Assembly (NCBI RefSeq): GCF_005405885.1
Contig: NZ_BJFL01000007.1
Location: forward strand, 130,394 to 194,393
Reading direction: 5' to 3'
From: Gandjariella thermophila
GTDB lineage: Bacteria; Actinomycetota; Actinomycetes; Mycobacteriales; Pseudonocardiaceae
DNA: 64,000 nt
In this document: positions 55,589 to 64,000 of the stretch, one piece after another
Layout: every line of letters begins with the position of its first letter
How positions within the stretch are numbered: the first letter of the stretch is position 1
Notes under the pieces: model-generated
Told to the model about the DNA's origin: nothing
Seen by the model: the letters and a program-made list of their open reading frames with translations, nothing else
The model's database searches: none
Position numbers and translations under genes: made by a program

Positions 55589-55594
55589 ATGGTA
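55589..55594 (-). promoter_or_regulatory. Putative leaderless -10 box (TACCAT)
   Basis: Minus-strand TACCAT lies 6 nt before the start codon at 55582. Confidence 0.5.
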
Positions 55595-55717
55595 CTGGCG
55601 GCCGGACCGGCGCCGCGTCTGATTCCGCTCCATCCCAGGCCGTGGAACCGATCCCAGGATTCGGCCCGGACCGGGACCCGCGCCGACGCGTCGCAGGCCG
55701 AATATGTCTGCTACCGA

Positions 55718-55723
55718 TATAAT
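55718..55723 (+). promoter_or_regulatory. Consensus -10 box (TATAAT) of the MFS gene
   Basis: TATAAT, a perfect consensus in a very GC-rich genome, lies 33 bp before the ATG at 55756. ATAT occurs twice around it (GAATATGTCTGCTACCGATAT), a possible MarR-site dyad. No good -35 element was found, which suggests extended control by the divergent MarR. Confidence 0.6.
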
Positions 55724-55755
55724 GGGGATGGGTTCACGGGTCAGGAGGGAGGCCG

Positions 55756-57231
55756 ATGAGCGGTGACCACGGCGGTGGGCGCACCACCGTGCTCCCGGCC
55801 GGCTTCGCCGACCGGTGGTGGGCCCCGCTGGTCACCGAGTCCGCCCGGCCCCGGCGGGTCGCCCGGTGGCCGCACGCGCACTGGCTGGCGGTCGGCACGG
55901 TCTGCTTCGGCGCCTTCATGGGCCAACTCGACGCGAGCATCGTCACGCTCACCTTTCCAGCGCTGACCGGGGCGTTCCACACCCCGCTCGGCGCGGTGGA
56001 GTGGGTGTCGCTGGGCTACCTGCTCGCCCTGGTCGCCTTGCTCACCCCGGTCGGGCGGGTGTCCGACCTGTTCGGCCGCAAGCTGGTCTACCTCCAGGGG
56101 TTTGTGGTGTTCACCGGTGCCTCCGCGCTGTGCGGGCTGGCGCCGACCCTCTCCGCGCTGGTCGGTTTCCGGGTGTTGCAGGCGGTGGGCGCGGCGATGA
56201 TGCAGGCGAACAGCGTCGCCCTGGTGGCGACCAGCGTGCCCCGGCCGAGCATGCGCGCGGCGCTGGGCGTGCAGGCCGCCGCCCAGGCGCTGGGCCTCGC
56301 GCTCGGCCCCACCGTGGGCGGGCTGCTCGTCACCGGGCTGGGCTGGCAGTGGGTGTTCTGGGTGAACGTGCCGATCGGGGTCGCGGCCGTGGTCGCCGGC
56401 CGCTTCCTGCTGCCGCGCACCCGGGCGCGCACCCCGATCCGCCGGTTCGACCTGGCCGGGCTGGTACTGCTGGCCACCGCGAGCACCGCCGCCCTGCTCG
56501 CCGTGTCCGTCGCGTCCGGGCTGCCGCTGCCGCCGGCCGCGGTGGCCGCCCTGCTGGCGCTGGCCGTGGCCGCCGGGTGGGGATTGCTCCGGGTGGAGCG
56601 GCGGGCGGCGTCGCCGCTGGTCGACCTCGGCCTGCTGCGCCGCGGCGGAGTAGCCGCCGGGCTCACCGGGGCGTTGTGCGGGTACCTGGTGCTGTTCGGG
56701 CCGCTGGTGGTGGTGCCGGTGGCGCTCGTCGGGCGCGGGCTGTCCACCGCGCACGCCGGGGCCGTGCTGACCGCCCTGCCGGCCGGTTTCGCGCTGGCCG
56801 CGACGCTGGGCGGCTGCGTGCTGCCGAGGCGGTGGAGCGACGCGCGCCGCGGCCGCGCCGGTGCCGCGGTGTGCGTGCTCGCGCTGGCCGCACTGCTGGT
56901 GCTGCCGCTGCGCCCGGGGGTGCTGGCGCCACTGCTGGGCCTGCTCGGCGTCGGGCTCGGCGTGTTCACCCCGGCCAACAACGCCGCGATCATGGGACGG
57001 ATCCCGGCGTCCTCGGCCGGGGTCGGCGGCGGCCTGGTCAACATGACGCGGGGGTTGGGCACCGCGCTCGGGGTGGCGTTCAGCACCCTCGCCCTGCACC
57101 TGGCACCGGCCGAGGGTCCCCGGGTGGCGGTGGCGGTGCTGGTGGCTGCCGCCCTGGTGGCGGGGGCGTCGACGCGCGCCACCCGCGCCTGCCGGGTCCG
57201 CCCCTCGGGACGGGCGCCCGGCGCGCCCTAA
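55756..57231 (+). CDS. MFS transporter, DHA2 (EmrB/QacA) drug-efflux type
   Basis: A 491-residue transporter with 14 predicted helices, typical of the DHA2 group. The motif D-like GAFMGQLDASIVTLTFPAL opens the transporter proper at about residue 53. The A-type loop is GRVSDLFGRKLVY and motif C is in ALGLALGPTVGGLL. It is likely a proton-driven exporter of hydrophobic compounds. ATG at 55756 has GGAGGGAGGCCG upstream. The divergent MarR gene suggests inducible expression. Confidence 0.88.
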   Translation: MSGDHGGGRTTVLPAGFADRWWAPLVTESARPRRVARWPHAHWLAVGTVCFGAFMGQLDASIVTLTFPALTGAFHTPLGAVEWVSLGYLLALVALLTPVGRVSDLFGRKLVYLQGFVVFTGASALCGLAPTLSALVGFRVLQAVGAAMMQANSVALVATSVPRPSMRAALGVQAAAQALGLALGPTVGGLLVTGLGWQWVFWVNVPIGVAAVVAGRFLLPRTRARTPIRRFDLAGLVLLATASTAALLAVSVASGLPLPPAAVAALLALAVAAGWGLLRVERRAASPLVDLGLLRRGGVAAGLTGALCGYLVLFGPLVVVPVALVGRGLSTAHAGAVLTALPAGFALAATLGGCVLPRRWSDARRGRAGAAVCVLALAALLVLPLRPGVLAPLLGLLGVGLGVFTPANNAAIMGRIPASSAGVGGGLVNMTRGLGTALGVAFSTLALHLAPAEGPRVAVAVLVAAALVAGASTRATRACRVRPSGRAPGAP

Positions 57232-57264
57232 CATCGGAGGCAACCGCCCGACCCGGAGGGAAAG

Positions 57265-58308
57265 GTGCCCGAGCAGCAGCCGACCACCGGCCCCGCCGCC
57301 GCGGCGTGGCCCGCACGCTCGGTGGACTGGCAGGACGGCGCGATCGTGATCATCGATCAGACCGCGCTGCCCGCCGAGCACCGCGTGCTGCGGCTGACCA
57401 CGTGCGCGGAGGTGGTGGACGCGATCGCCAGGCTGGCGGTGCGAGGCGCGCCCGCGCTCGGCGTGGTCGGCGCCCTGGGCGTGGCCCAGTCCGCCGCCCG
57501 GCACAGCACGAACGGGCGCACCGACGAGGCCGCGGTGCGCGCCGAGGCGGACCGCATCGCGCATGCCCGGCCGACCGCGGTGAACCTCTCCTGGGGCGTG
57601 CGGCGCGCGCTGGCCCGGTTGCCGGAGGGGCCGAGCGCGGTGCTGGACGAGGCGCTGGAGTTGCTCGCCACGGACGAGCGGACCAACCGGGAGGCGTCCC
57701 GCCGGGCCGCCGACCTGGTCCTGGAACTCACCTCGCGGCGCCCGCTGCGATTGCTCACCCACTGCAACACCGGCCGGCTGGCCACCGCCGCCTGGGGCAC
57801 CGCGCTGGGCACGGTCCGCGAGCTGTGGCAGCGCGGCGCCGTGGCCGAGGTGCTGGCCTGCGAGACCCGGCCGCTGCTGCAGGGGTCCCGGCTGACCGCG
57901 TGGGAACTGGCCGAGGCCGGCATCCCGCACCGGGTGTGCGTGGACTCCGCCGCCGCCTTCGCCATGGCCCGGGGCATGGTCGACTGCGTGCTCGTCGGCG
58001 CGGACCGGATCACCGCCAACGGCGATGTGGCCAACAAGATCGGCACCTACGCGCACGCGATCGCCGCCGCCCGGCACGGCATCCCGTTCGTGGTGGTGGC
58101 CCCGGAGTCCACGATCGACCCCTCGCTCGCCTCCGGAGCCGAGATCACCGTCGAGGAGCGGGACGGCGGCGAGGTGACCAGCTTCGGCGGCACCCGGGTC
58201 GTCCCGGCCGGTTGCGCCACCTTCAACCCCGCCTTCGACGTGACCCCGGCCGACCTGGTCAGCGCGGTGGTCACCGAGGAACGCGTGGTCACCGCCGCCC
58301 GGACCTGA
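57265..58308 (+). CDS. mtnA: S-methyl-5-thioribose-1-phosphate isomerase
   Basis: A 347-residue isomerase of methionine salvage that converts methylthioribose-1-P to methylthioribulose-1-P; it belongs to the eIF2B-like family. Motifs are DAIARLAVRGAPALGVVGA, the Cys-containing LLTHCNTGRLATAAWGTALG, ACETRPLLQGSRLTAWEL and the Asp-containing VGADRITANGDVANKIGTY. GTG at 57265 follows GGAGGGAAAG. No other methionine salvage genes are adjacent. Stop-to-start distance from the MFS gene is only 33 nt. Confidence 0.92.
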   Translation: MPEQQPTTGPAAAAWPARSVDWQDGAIVIIDQTALPAEHRVLRLTTCAEVVDAIARLAVRGAPALGVVGALGVAQSAARHSTNGRTDEAAVRAEADRIAHARPTAVNLSWGVRRALARLPEGPSAVLDEALELLATDERTNREASRRAADLVLELTSRRPLRLLTHCNTGRLATAAWGTALGTVRELWQRGAVAEVLACETRPLLQGSRLTAWELAEAGIPHRVCVDSAAAFAMARGMVDCVLVGADRITANGDVANKIGTYAHAIAAARHGIPFVVVAPESTIDPSLASGAEITVEERDGGEVTSFGGTRVVPAGCATFNPAFDVTPADLVSAVVTEERVVTAART

Positions 58309-58326
58309 CACACCGACCACCGGCGA

Positions 58327-58372
58327 GCCCCGGCGGCGCGATCGCGGCGCGCGTTCAGGAATAGGCACTGAG
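58327..58372 (-). repeat. R1 interspersed repeat, copy E (partial, inverted)
   Basis: Only the left third of R1 is present. On the minus strand it reads CAGTGCCTATTCCTGAACGC and continues into CGCGCCGCGATCGCGCCGCC, matching the left end of copies B and C with two changes in the palindrome. It lies downstream of mtnA. Confidence 0.6.
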
Positions 58373-58528
58373 ACGGAGCTCACGCGAACCGGATCCGCGC
58401 CGCACGCGTACTCCTCCCCCGACCGGGCCGCACGACCCGCTCCGCCACCGATGTCCCGCCCCTGCCTCGACGCGCGGGCGTCGCCCGCGGAGCGCGCGGG
58501 CCGGGTGGACAAGGAGAGGAGAAGCGCG

Positions 58529-60001
58529 TTGCCTCGTCGCCATCGCGCGTCGCACCGGAGACGCCCGCCCGAGCGGCCGCTCCGGCTGACCCCGATCGTC
58601 GCCGGCTTACCCCTGCTACTGGTCGGCACCGCGGTCACCGGCATGGTCCTGCACGGCCAGCCGATCCCCGTGATCACCGTGGCCGACGCCGCCCAGCGCC
58701 AGGCCAACCCGAACTGCACGCTGATCGTGCCCGCCGACCCGTTGAGCGCCGCGGGCCTCGCCACCCCGTACGAACTGGTCGCCACCGACCCGCGGAAGGG
58801 TCCGTGCCGGGAGGTGAACCCCAACCAGACGGCCTTCGTGGAGGCCACCATCGTCGACCCGGCCACCGGGGCGCTGTCCGTGTACCACCCGCTGGTCGTC
58901 GACCGCGGCACCCGGCCGGCGGCCGACCCGATCGTCCCGCGGCTGCCGCAGGGCGCCGTGGTGGGCCTGTGGTTCGGGTTCAACGGGGACACGCTGACGC
59001 TGAGGGACACCCGCACCCGGCAGGGCGACAGCAGCCTCCAGCAGGGTCAGTGCGTGAACGGGCTGGACGGCTCACCGTTCGGGCAGTTCGCGTACTGCAA
59101 CGCGCCGGCCTTCTTCGCCGCCGCCAACGGCGCGATCGCGGCCGGCAAGCTGAAGATCCCCGCGCTGGGCAAGGCCACGGACGGCCAGCCCTGCCCGACC
59201 ACCCGCGACTTCACCCTGGTCGACCAGGACCAGAGCGACAACGTGACCACCAGCTACCTGGTCGGGCCGGACCGGAGAACGGCGCAGAACACCACGGCCA
59301 ACGCGCAGCGCTTCGGCACCAAGCGGACCCTGGTCAACGGCAGCGACAACCTGCTGCTGGACGCCTTCGTCGACCCCGCGCTCGGCTGCACCCCGTTCAC
59401 CGCCCCGGACATCGGCAACGGTGGCCAGCCGTCCACCTCGCTCGCTCTGGACGAGTTGCAGGCGGCGGCGGACCAGGCGGCGCCGGTGGCGCTGGTGCCG
59501 CCGAACGACCCGATGGCACAGGTGGACGGGAAAACCAATCCAACCAAAGAGGATTTCTACCGGGCGGGAGTGGACCAGCCACCCCTGAGCCCCGCCGAGG
59601 AGGAGGGAGCGGCGGCCGGCGGCGCGAACGGCGTGCGCGGCGCCGCGCGGGCCTACTGCCAGAACCTCGTGGACCGCGGACCGCAGCGGTTGCAACTCGA
59701 TCACGACCTGACCGTCCGCTCACCGTCGCCTGACAAGGCCGCGGCGAACAACCTGTTCACCTTCCTCGCGCAGCGGCTGATGACCTCGTTCACCGAGCTG
59801 GGATGCGGCGATCTGCTCGGAACACGGAACCCGGTGCAGGTCAAGACCGATCGCAACGGGGTGGCCGTCGATGCGACCATCACCGCTCCGGCACCGGCTC
59901 CGCTACCGGTGCCCGCCTCGGGTGCGCCGCCGGTCGACCCGAAGACCGTGCCGGACGCGGACAACGCGCGCGCCAACGAGGGCGACCCGACGACCTGGTA
60001 G
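58529..60001 (+). CDS. Secreted or membrane-anchored protein of unknown function (490 aa)
   Basis: A 490-residue protein. A basic N-terminus (RRHRASHRRRPPERP) and one hydrophobic segment at about residues 24-42 (LTPIVAGLPLLLVGTAVTGM) suggest export or anchoring. The remainder is extracytoplasmic, rich in Pro/Asn/Thr with about 8 Cys, and has repeated PADP/NPNQ-like motifs and KADPxxP-like endings. The distal part contains GARAYCQNLVDRG-type sequence and a Pro-rich tail. No domain recognised. The start TTG at 58529 is preferred because AAGGAGAGGAG lies 8 nt upstream; an ATG at 58451 is 26 codons earlier and lacks an RBS. A terminator follows. Confidence 0.6.
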   Translation: MPRRHRASHRRRPPERPLRLTPIVAGLPLLLVGTAVTGMVLHGQPIPVITVADAAQRQANPNCTLIVPADPLSAAGLATPYELVATDPRKGPCREVNPNQTAFVEATIVDPATGALSVYHPLVVDRGTRPAADPIVPRLPQGAVVGLWFGFNGDTLTLRDTRTRQGDSSLQQGQCVNGLDGSPFGQFAYCNAPAFFAAANGAIAAGKLKIPALGKATDGQPCPTTRDFTLVDQDQSDNVTTSYLVGPDRRTAQNTTANAQRFGTKRTLVNGSDNLLLDAFVDPALGCTPFTAPDIGNGGQPSTSLALDELQAAADQAAPVALVPPNDPMAQVDGKTNPTKEDFYRAGVDQPPLSPAEEEGAAAGGANGVRGAARAYCQNLVDRGPQRLQLDHDLTVRSPSPDKAAANNLFTFLAQRLMTSFTELGCGDLLGTRNPVQVKTDRNGVAVDATITAPAPAPLPVPASGAPPVDPKTVPDADNARANEGDPTTW

Positions 60002-60015
60002 CGATCCGCAGACCC

Positions 60016-60057
60016 CCGTGCCGGACCGGTCCTCCGCGCCGGACCGGTCCGGCACGG
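60016..60057 (+). terminator. Terminator of the secreted protein gene
   Basis: Perfect 17 bp arms CCGTGCCGGACCGGTCC (60016-60032) and GGACCGGTCCGGCACGG (60041-60057) with an 8 nt loop. The convergent methyltransferase gene ends 50 bp later, so it may serve both. Confidence 0.9.
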
Positions 60058-60106
60058 GCCCCGGACCGCGCGCCGCACCGCCGCCGACCGCACCAGGGCG
60101 GACTCC

Positions 60107-60913
60107 CTAGACCCGGCGACCCACCACGCCGTAGGCCCCGCTGCGCTCGGGATGCTCCGCCACGTCCTCGGCCGAGTCGGGATGCCACAGCGGCAGGTAC
60201 ACCACGCCCGGGTCGACCATGTCGAAGCCGTCGAGCAGGTCGGTGACCTGCTGCCGGGTCCTGGTGACCACCTGGATCGACCCGCGCCGGTACAGCGCCT
60301 TCACCCGGCCCTCCGGGTCCAGACCGGCGTCGTCGGTCGCGTGCGAGAGGACCAGGTAACTGCCGGGGGCGAGGGCCTCGCGGTACGCGGCGATCGCCGC
60401 GGCCGGGCGGTCGCAGTCCGGCACGAAGGGCAGCACCGCGACCATGAGCAGGCCGATCGGCGCGTCGAAGTCCAGTAAGGCGGTCACCCCGGGATCGGCC
60501 AGCAGCCGGACCGGATCGCGCAGGTCGGCATGCACGACGGCGGTGTTCGGCTGCTCGGTGAGCAGGGCCCGGCTGTGCGCCACGGCGACCGGGTCGTTGT
60601 CCACGTACACCACGCGGGCATGCGGGTCGACGCGCTGCGCGATCTCGTGCACGTTGCCGACGGTCGGGATGCCGGAGCCGATGTCCAGGAACTGCCGCAC
60701 GCCGCGGTCCATCAGGAACCGCACGGACCGGCGCAGGAACGCCCGGTTGGCCTGGGTCATCCTGGGCAGCTCCGGCAGCTCGCGGATGACCTGCTCGGCC
60801 AGCTCCCGGTCCACCGCGAAGTTGTGCGCTCCGCCGAGGTAGTAGTCGTAGACCCGGGCGGCGCTGGGCCGGGTCAGGTCGACCGAGCTGGGCACCCAGT
60901 GCGGGTGTTCCAC
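60107..60913 (-). CDS. SAM-dependent methyltransferase, DUF574 type
   Basis: A 268-residue protein of the actinobacterial S-adenosyl methyltransferase family (DUF574). The N-terminus WVPSSVDLTRPSAARVYDYYLGG is diagnostic, followed by FLDIGSGIPTVGNVHEIAQ (SAM loop) and ARVVYVDNDPVAVAHSRALL. Such genes are abundant in actinomycetes and their substrates are unknown. GTG at 60913 has GGAGGTGCCCCTG upstream and is preferred to the ATG at 60967. Confidence 0.85.
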   Translation of the reverse strand: MEHPHWVPSSVDLTRPSAARVYDYYLGGAHNFAVDRELAEQVIRELPELPRMTQANRAFLRRSVRFLMDRGVRQFLDIGSGIPTVGNVHEIAQRVDPHARVVYVDNDPVAVAHSRALLTEQPNTAVVHADLRDPVRLLADPGVTALLDFDAPIGLLMVAVLPFVPDCDRPAAAIAAYREALAPGSYLVLSHATDDAGLDPEGRVKALYRRGSIQVVTRTRQQVTDLLDGFDMVDPGVVYLPLWHPDSAEDVAEHPERSGAYGVVGRRV

Positions 60914-61307
60914 CAGGGGCACCTCCGGGCCTCGCCGCGGTTGGCCGAGCAGCAGTGCCCGGAGCATACGGCCGCCGCGGCCCGATCCGGGTGCGCCTCG
61001 CCGGCCGTGGCCACCGGCTCCCGCGCCCGGCCGGGTGGCGGCCGTCCGGTCGACCGGCGTCCCGGCGTCTACCGAGAGTGGGCATGGTCGGACCCGCGAA
61101 CGGGCGCCACACGGTCAGGGGAACAATGAAGGCGGTTCATTCGGGCGCCTGCACGCGCAACGTGCATACCGCCAGTCGCGTCCTACCCCATGCAGAACCA
61201 ATGCGGGCTCCTGCGGCACGCCTGGGTTCGCTCGGCACGCGGCACGGCGCGAGCACGACAAGCACGGCAATTCCGACAGAACAGATATAAGGGGCATAAG
61301 AGGACAG
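60914..61307. other. 394 bp region before the L,D-transpeptidase gene
   Basis: It is divergent between the methyltransferase and the transpeptidase genes. Its right part is lower in GC and holds the TATAAG box at 61286-61291. No coding ORF, repeat copy or RNA gene could be supported. Confidence 0.4.
61286..61291 (+). promoter_or_regulatory. Putative -10 box (TATAAG) of the L,D-transpeptidase gene
   Basis: TATAAG lies 17 nt before the ATG at 61308, giving a short leader with GAGGAC as weak ribosome binding site. No clear -35 box. Confidence 0.5.
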
Positions 61308-62522
61308 ATGGGCAGCGGAACGACGACGTGGCGCGAGGGAATCACGAGCCGTCCGGGGGTGGTCGCACTGGCCCTGCTCGCGCTCGTGCTCGCCGGGTGT
61401 TCGGGGGGCGCGGAGGGCGCTCCAGGCAACCGACCGGGGGCCACGTCGACCCCCGCTCCACCCGAGGTGACGGTGAGCATCACGCCGACCGCGGGCGAGC
61501 AGGCCAATCCGAAGACGCCGATCGTGGTCAAGGCCGCGAAGGGCACGCTGCAGGCGGTCAGCGTCACCAACACCGCCAGGCACACCCAGGTCAAGGGCAG
61601 CCTGTCGGCGGACAAGACGACCTGGACGTCCAGCGAGGCCCTCGGCTACGCCAGCGACTACCAGGTGGAGGCGGACGGCGTCGACGCCGCGGGCAGGACG
61701 GTGCATCAGAGCCAGACGGTGCACACCGTCAAGCCGGCCGCCCAGGCCTTCGCCTCGGTGATCCCCGCGCCGAACCAGACCGACGTCGGCGTCGGCCAGG
61801 TCCTCGTGGTCCAGTTCGACCGGGACATCACCGACAAGGCTGCCGCCGAGAAGGCGCTCCAGGTGACCTCCAGCCCGGCGCAGGAGGGTTCCTGGTACTG
61901 GATCTCCAAGCGGATCGTCCACTACCGGCCGAAGCAGTACTGGCAGCCGGGCACGACGATCACCCTGAACGCCAACATCTACGGGGTGAACCTCGGCGGC
62001 GGGGTGTACGGGCAGAGCGACCGGACGATCACCTACAAGGTGCACGACTCGTGGATCGCCAAGGCCGACGGCAACACCGAGCAGATGCAGATCTTCCACA
62101 ACGGCCAGCTGGTCAACACGATGCCGATCAGCATGGGCAAGGACGCCACGCCCACCCACGTCGGCCCGCACGTGGTGTCCGAGAAGCACGACCAGTACGT
62201 GATGGACTCCTGCACCTACGGGGTGTGCCAGGGGCAGCCGGGGTGGTACCGGTCCACCGAGCTGTGGGCGGTGCGGATCTCCAACGACGGTGAGTTCGTG
62301 CACGAGAACCCGGCGAGCGTGAACGCGCAGGGCAACTCGAACGTGTCGCACGGCTGCATCAACCTCAACGACGCCAACGCGCACTGGTTCTTCGACCACT
62401 TCGGCATGGGCGACGTGGTGGAGGTGACCAACTCCGGCGGCCCGCCGCTGCCGGTGTGGGACGCCTACGGCGACTGGGAGCTGCCCTGGGACCAGTGGCA
62501 GAAGGGCAGCGCGCTGCACTGA
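61308..62522 (+). CDS. L,D-transpeptidase (lipoprotein, LdtMt2-like)
   Basis: A 404-residue cell-wall enzyme forming 3-3 (meso-DAP to meso-DAP) peptidoglycan cross-links, exported as a lipoprotein. The lipobox LVLAGC gives Cys31. Two Ig-like domains lie at about 60-265 ([40 protein letters not shown]). The YkuD catalytic domain ends with the signature SHGCINL, Cys350 with His348 and the upstream His. Architecture matches actinobacterial Ldt proteins targeted by carbapenems (family knowledge). ATG at 61308 is chosen for the lipoprotein signal. Confidence 0.93.
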   Translation: MGSGTTTWREGITSRPGVVALALLALVLAGCSGGAEGAPGNRPGATSTPAPPEVTVSITPTAGEQANPKTPIVVKAAKGTLQAVSVTNTARHTQVKGSLSADKTTWTSSEALGYASDYQVEADGVDAAGRTVHQSQTVHTVKPAAQAFASVIPAPNQTDVGVGQVLVVQFDRDITDKAAAEKALQVTSSPAQEGSWYWISKRIVHYRPKQYWQPGTTITLNANIYGVNLGGGVYGQSDRTITYKVHDSWIAKADGNTEQMQIFHNGQLVNTMPISMGKDATPTHVGPHVVSEKHDQYVMDSCTYGVCQGQPGWYRSTELWAVRISNDGEFVHENPASVNAQGNSNVSHGCINLNDANAHWFFDHFGMGDVVEVTNSGGPPLPVWDAYGDWELPWDQWQKGSALH

Positions 62523-62551
62523 GCCGCCCGCTCCCGTGATTGCCGCGCGGT

Positions 62552-62579
62552 CCGCACCCGAACGAACCTCCGGGTGCGG
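62552..62579 (+). terminator. Terminator of the L,D-transpeptidase gene
   Basis: CCGCACCCG (62552-62560) and CGGGTGCGG (62571-62579), perfect 9 bp arms with extended partial pairing outside, 30 nt after the stop. Confidence 0.75.
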
Positions 62580-62760
62580 GCCGCGTTCGCTTCTCGGCGC
62601 GGCAGGGACACGCCCCGGCACACCCGACCACGTCCCCGAGTCGATCTTGGCGGGGACTAGGCTGGGAGTCCGATCCGGTGGCTCGATCCGGTGCCGCGTC
62701 CGCCCGCGACCACCGCCATCCCGAGCTTGTCCGTCCGCAGCCGTGGGGAGGTTACGTCTG

Positions 62761-64000
62761 GTGGCTGGCGCCTCGTTCGTTCACCTGCACGTGCACACCG
62801 AGTACTCGATGCTCGACGGCGCGGCGAAGGTGGCCCCGCTGTTCGCCGAGGCGGCCCGGCTAGGCATGCCCGCGGTGGGTATGACCGACCACGGCAACAT
62901 GTACGGCGCGGCCGAGTTCTACCAGCAGGCGAAGAAGAGCGGCATCAAACCGATCATCGGCATCGAGGCGTACGTGGCGCCGGCCAGCCGATTCCACAAG
63001 AAGCCGGTGTTCTGGGGGAACGACAAGCAGCGCGGCGTGGACGAGTTCGGCGAGGGCGGCGACGTCTCCGGCGGCGGCGCCTACACGCACATGACCATGC
63101 TCGCCCGCAACACCACCGGCCTGCGCAACCTGTTCAAGCTGTCCTCGCTGGCCAGCTTCGAGGGTCAGTACCGCAAGCCGAGGATGGACAAGGAGTTGAT
63201 CGCCGAGCACGCCGAGGGGATCATCGCCACCACCGGCTGCCCGTCCGGCGAGGTGCAGACCCGGCTGCGGCTGGGTCAGCGGGACGAGGCGCTCAAGGCG
63301 GCCGCCGATTACCGGGACATCTTCGGGCCGGAGAACTTCTTCCTGGAACTGATGGACCACGGGCTGTCCATCGAGCGGTCGGTGCGCGAGGGCCTGCTGG
63401 ACATCGCCCGCAAGCTGGACCTCAACCCGCTGGCCACGAACGACTCGCACTACGTCACCAAGGACCAGGCCGAATCGCACGCCGCGCTGCTGTGCGTGCA
63501 GTCCGGAAAGACCCTGGACGACCCGAACCGGTTCAAGTTCGACGGCGACGGCTACTACCTGAAGTCCGCCGAGGAGATGCGCGAGTATTGGGACTCCGAG
63601 GTACCCGGCGCGGCTGACAACACCCTGCTGGTGGCCGAGCGGATCGAGTCCTATGACGAGATGTTCGCCTACCGGGACCGGATGCCCAGGGTCCCGGTTC
63701 CACCTGGGAAGACCGAGGCGGACCTGCTGCGCGAAGAGGTTGAGCAGTACTTGCCGACGCGGTTTCCCAATGGCATCACCCAGGAATACCGCGACCGGAT
63801 CGAGTGGGAGCTGGAGGTCATCTGCGGCAAGGGGTACGCCTCGTACTTCCTGGTCGTTGGCGACCTGGTGCGGTGGGCGAAGTCACAGGGCATTCGCGTC
63901 GGCCCCGGCCGAGGCAGTGCCACGGGTGCGCTCGTGTCCTACATCCTGCACATCATCAACCTCGACCCGATCGAGCATTCGCTGATCTTCGAGCGGTTCC
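62761..64000 (+). CDS. dnaE1: DNA polymerase III alpha subunit (DnaE1), N-terminal part
   Basis: Partial gene: 413 codons are present and the frame is open to the right window edge. The replicative polymerase catalytic subunit begins with the PHP domain: [15 protein letters not shown] (HxH metal ligands), [15 protein letters not shown] and [17 protein letters not shown] later. In mycobacteria this PHP domain is the proofreading exonuclease; the intact motifs here suggest the same. The last part enters the polymerase core with [19 protein letters not shown] at 62761 follows GGGGAGG at about 10 nt. Confidence 0.95.
   Translation, partial: MAGASFVHLHVHTEYSMLDGAAKVAPLFAEAARLGMPAVGMTDHGNMYGAAEFYQQAKKSGIKPIIGIEAYVAPASRFHKKPVFWGNDKQRGVDEFGEGGDVSGGGAYTHMTMLARNTTGLRNLFKLSSLASFEGQYRKPRMDKELIAEHAEGIIATTGCPSGEVQTRLRLGQRDEALKAAADYRDIFGPENFFLELMDHGLSIERSVREGLLDIARKLDLNPLATNDSHYVTKDQAESHAALLCVQSGKTLDDPNRFKFDGDGYYLKSAEEMREYWDSEVPGAADNTLLVAERIESYDEMFAYRDRMPRVPVPPGKTEADLLREEVEQYLPTRFPNGITQEYRDRIEWELEVICGKGYASYFLVVGDLVRWAKSQGIRVGPGRGSATGALVSYILHIINLDPIEHSLIFERF

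Noticed and set aside
55741-59016. 1091-codon open frame on the minus strand
   Set aside because: Lies antisense to the MFS and mtnA genes, whose protein motifs are clear. Its translation is low-complexity Arg/Gly/Pro/His, typical of shadow frames in high-GC DNA.

Overview
This 64 kb window is high-GC actinobacterial chromosome. GTG and TTG starts are common, there is strong GC at third codon positions, Shine-Dalgarno-led and apparently leaderless genes are mixed, and the terminators are GC-rich hairpins without T tracts. Its gene order closely follows, from my knowledge of family synteny, the Mycobacterium tuberculosis segment ctaC-asnB-adoK-(erpA)-glycerate kinase-cobT-cobS-ilvE-pepA/B-dlaT-lipB-lipA-ahpE-aceE-(PucR regulator)-fabD-acpP-KAS-accD6. 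FabH inside the fab cluster, an orphan EspG/PPE-like set, an F420-type oxidoreductase and DUF3043/3052/3145 proteins suggest the Pseudonocardiales (an Amycolatopsis/Saccharomonospora-type organism). The genus is inference.

Layout. 1-5.7 kb: cytochrome oxidase subunits ctaF and ctaC, asparagine synthetase, adenosine kinase and an ErpA-type Fe-S protein. 5.9-10.1 kb: glycerate kinase, a DUF3043 membrane protein, an aldo/keto reductase and a secreted beta-helix protein. 10.2-12.7 kb: the late cobalamin genes cobU-cobT-cobS. 12.9-18.9 kb: ilvE, a DUF402 protein, an APC permease, leucyl aminopeptidase and two small proteins. 19.1-31.0 kb: 2-oxoacid dehydrogenase and lipoate genes (lpdA, sucB, epimerase, lipB, lipA). 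A 5.8 kb block separates lipB from lipA and carries a PIG-V-like glycosyltransferase, a LLM oxidoreductase, a TetR regulator with divergent partner, and an SDR. 31-37.4 kb: saccharopine-dehydrogenase-like protein, tRNA-Val(TAC), ahpE, DUF3052, aceE and pnuC. 37.7-46.5 kb: a tiny zinc ribbon, a FasR-like PucR regulator, an amino-acid permease and the FAS-II operon fabD-fabH-acpP-fabF-accD6. 46.5-50.4 kb: EspG, PPE-like and YxxxD/E-tailed ESX proteins, an anchored protein and DUF3145. 50.6-64 kb: envelope proteins, a CaiB CoA-transferase, two MarR regulators with an MFS exporter, mtnA, a DUF574 methyltransferase, a lipoprotein L,D-transpeptidase and the start of dnaE1.

Functionally the window is mostly central metabolism: respiration, the pyruvate/2-oxoglutarate dehydrogenase machinery with its lipoylation enzymes, fatty acid synthesis from malonyl-CoA, cobalamin assembly, and Asn and branched-chain amino acid steps. 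Envelope and accessory genes sit between these blocks.

The most unusual features are two interspersed repeat families. R1 is about 155 bp with palindromic GTTCCGGAAC ends; it has five copies, one of which supplies the stop codon of a gene. R2 is a leader-type repeat of about 50-105 bp that sits directly in front of the start codons of at least four unrelated minus-strand genes and contributes the ribosome binding site in three of them. Other points are a recurring 'TANNNT, 6-8 nt, start codon' leaderless architecture, clear dyad operators at the TetR and MarR genes, and 89 nt identity between the two lipoyl-domain coding segments of sucB. I found no CRISPR array, no transposase, no phage module and no clearly new multi-gene defence system.
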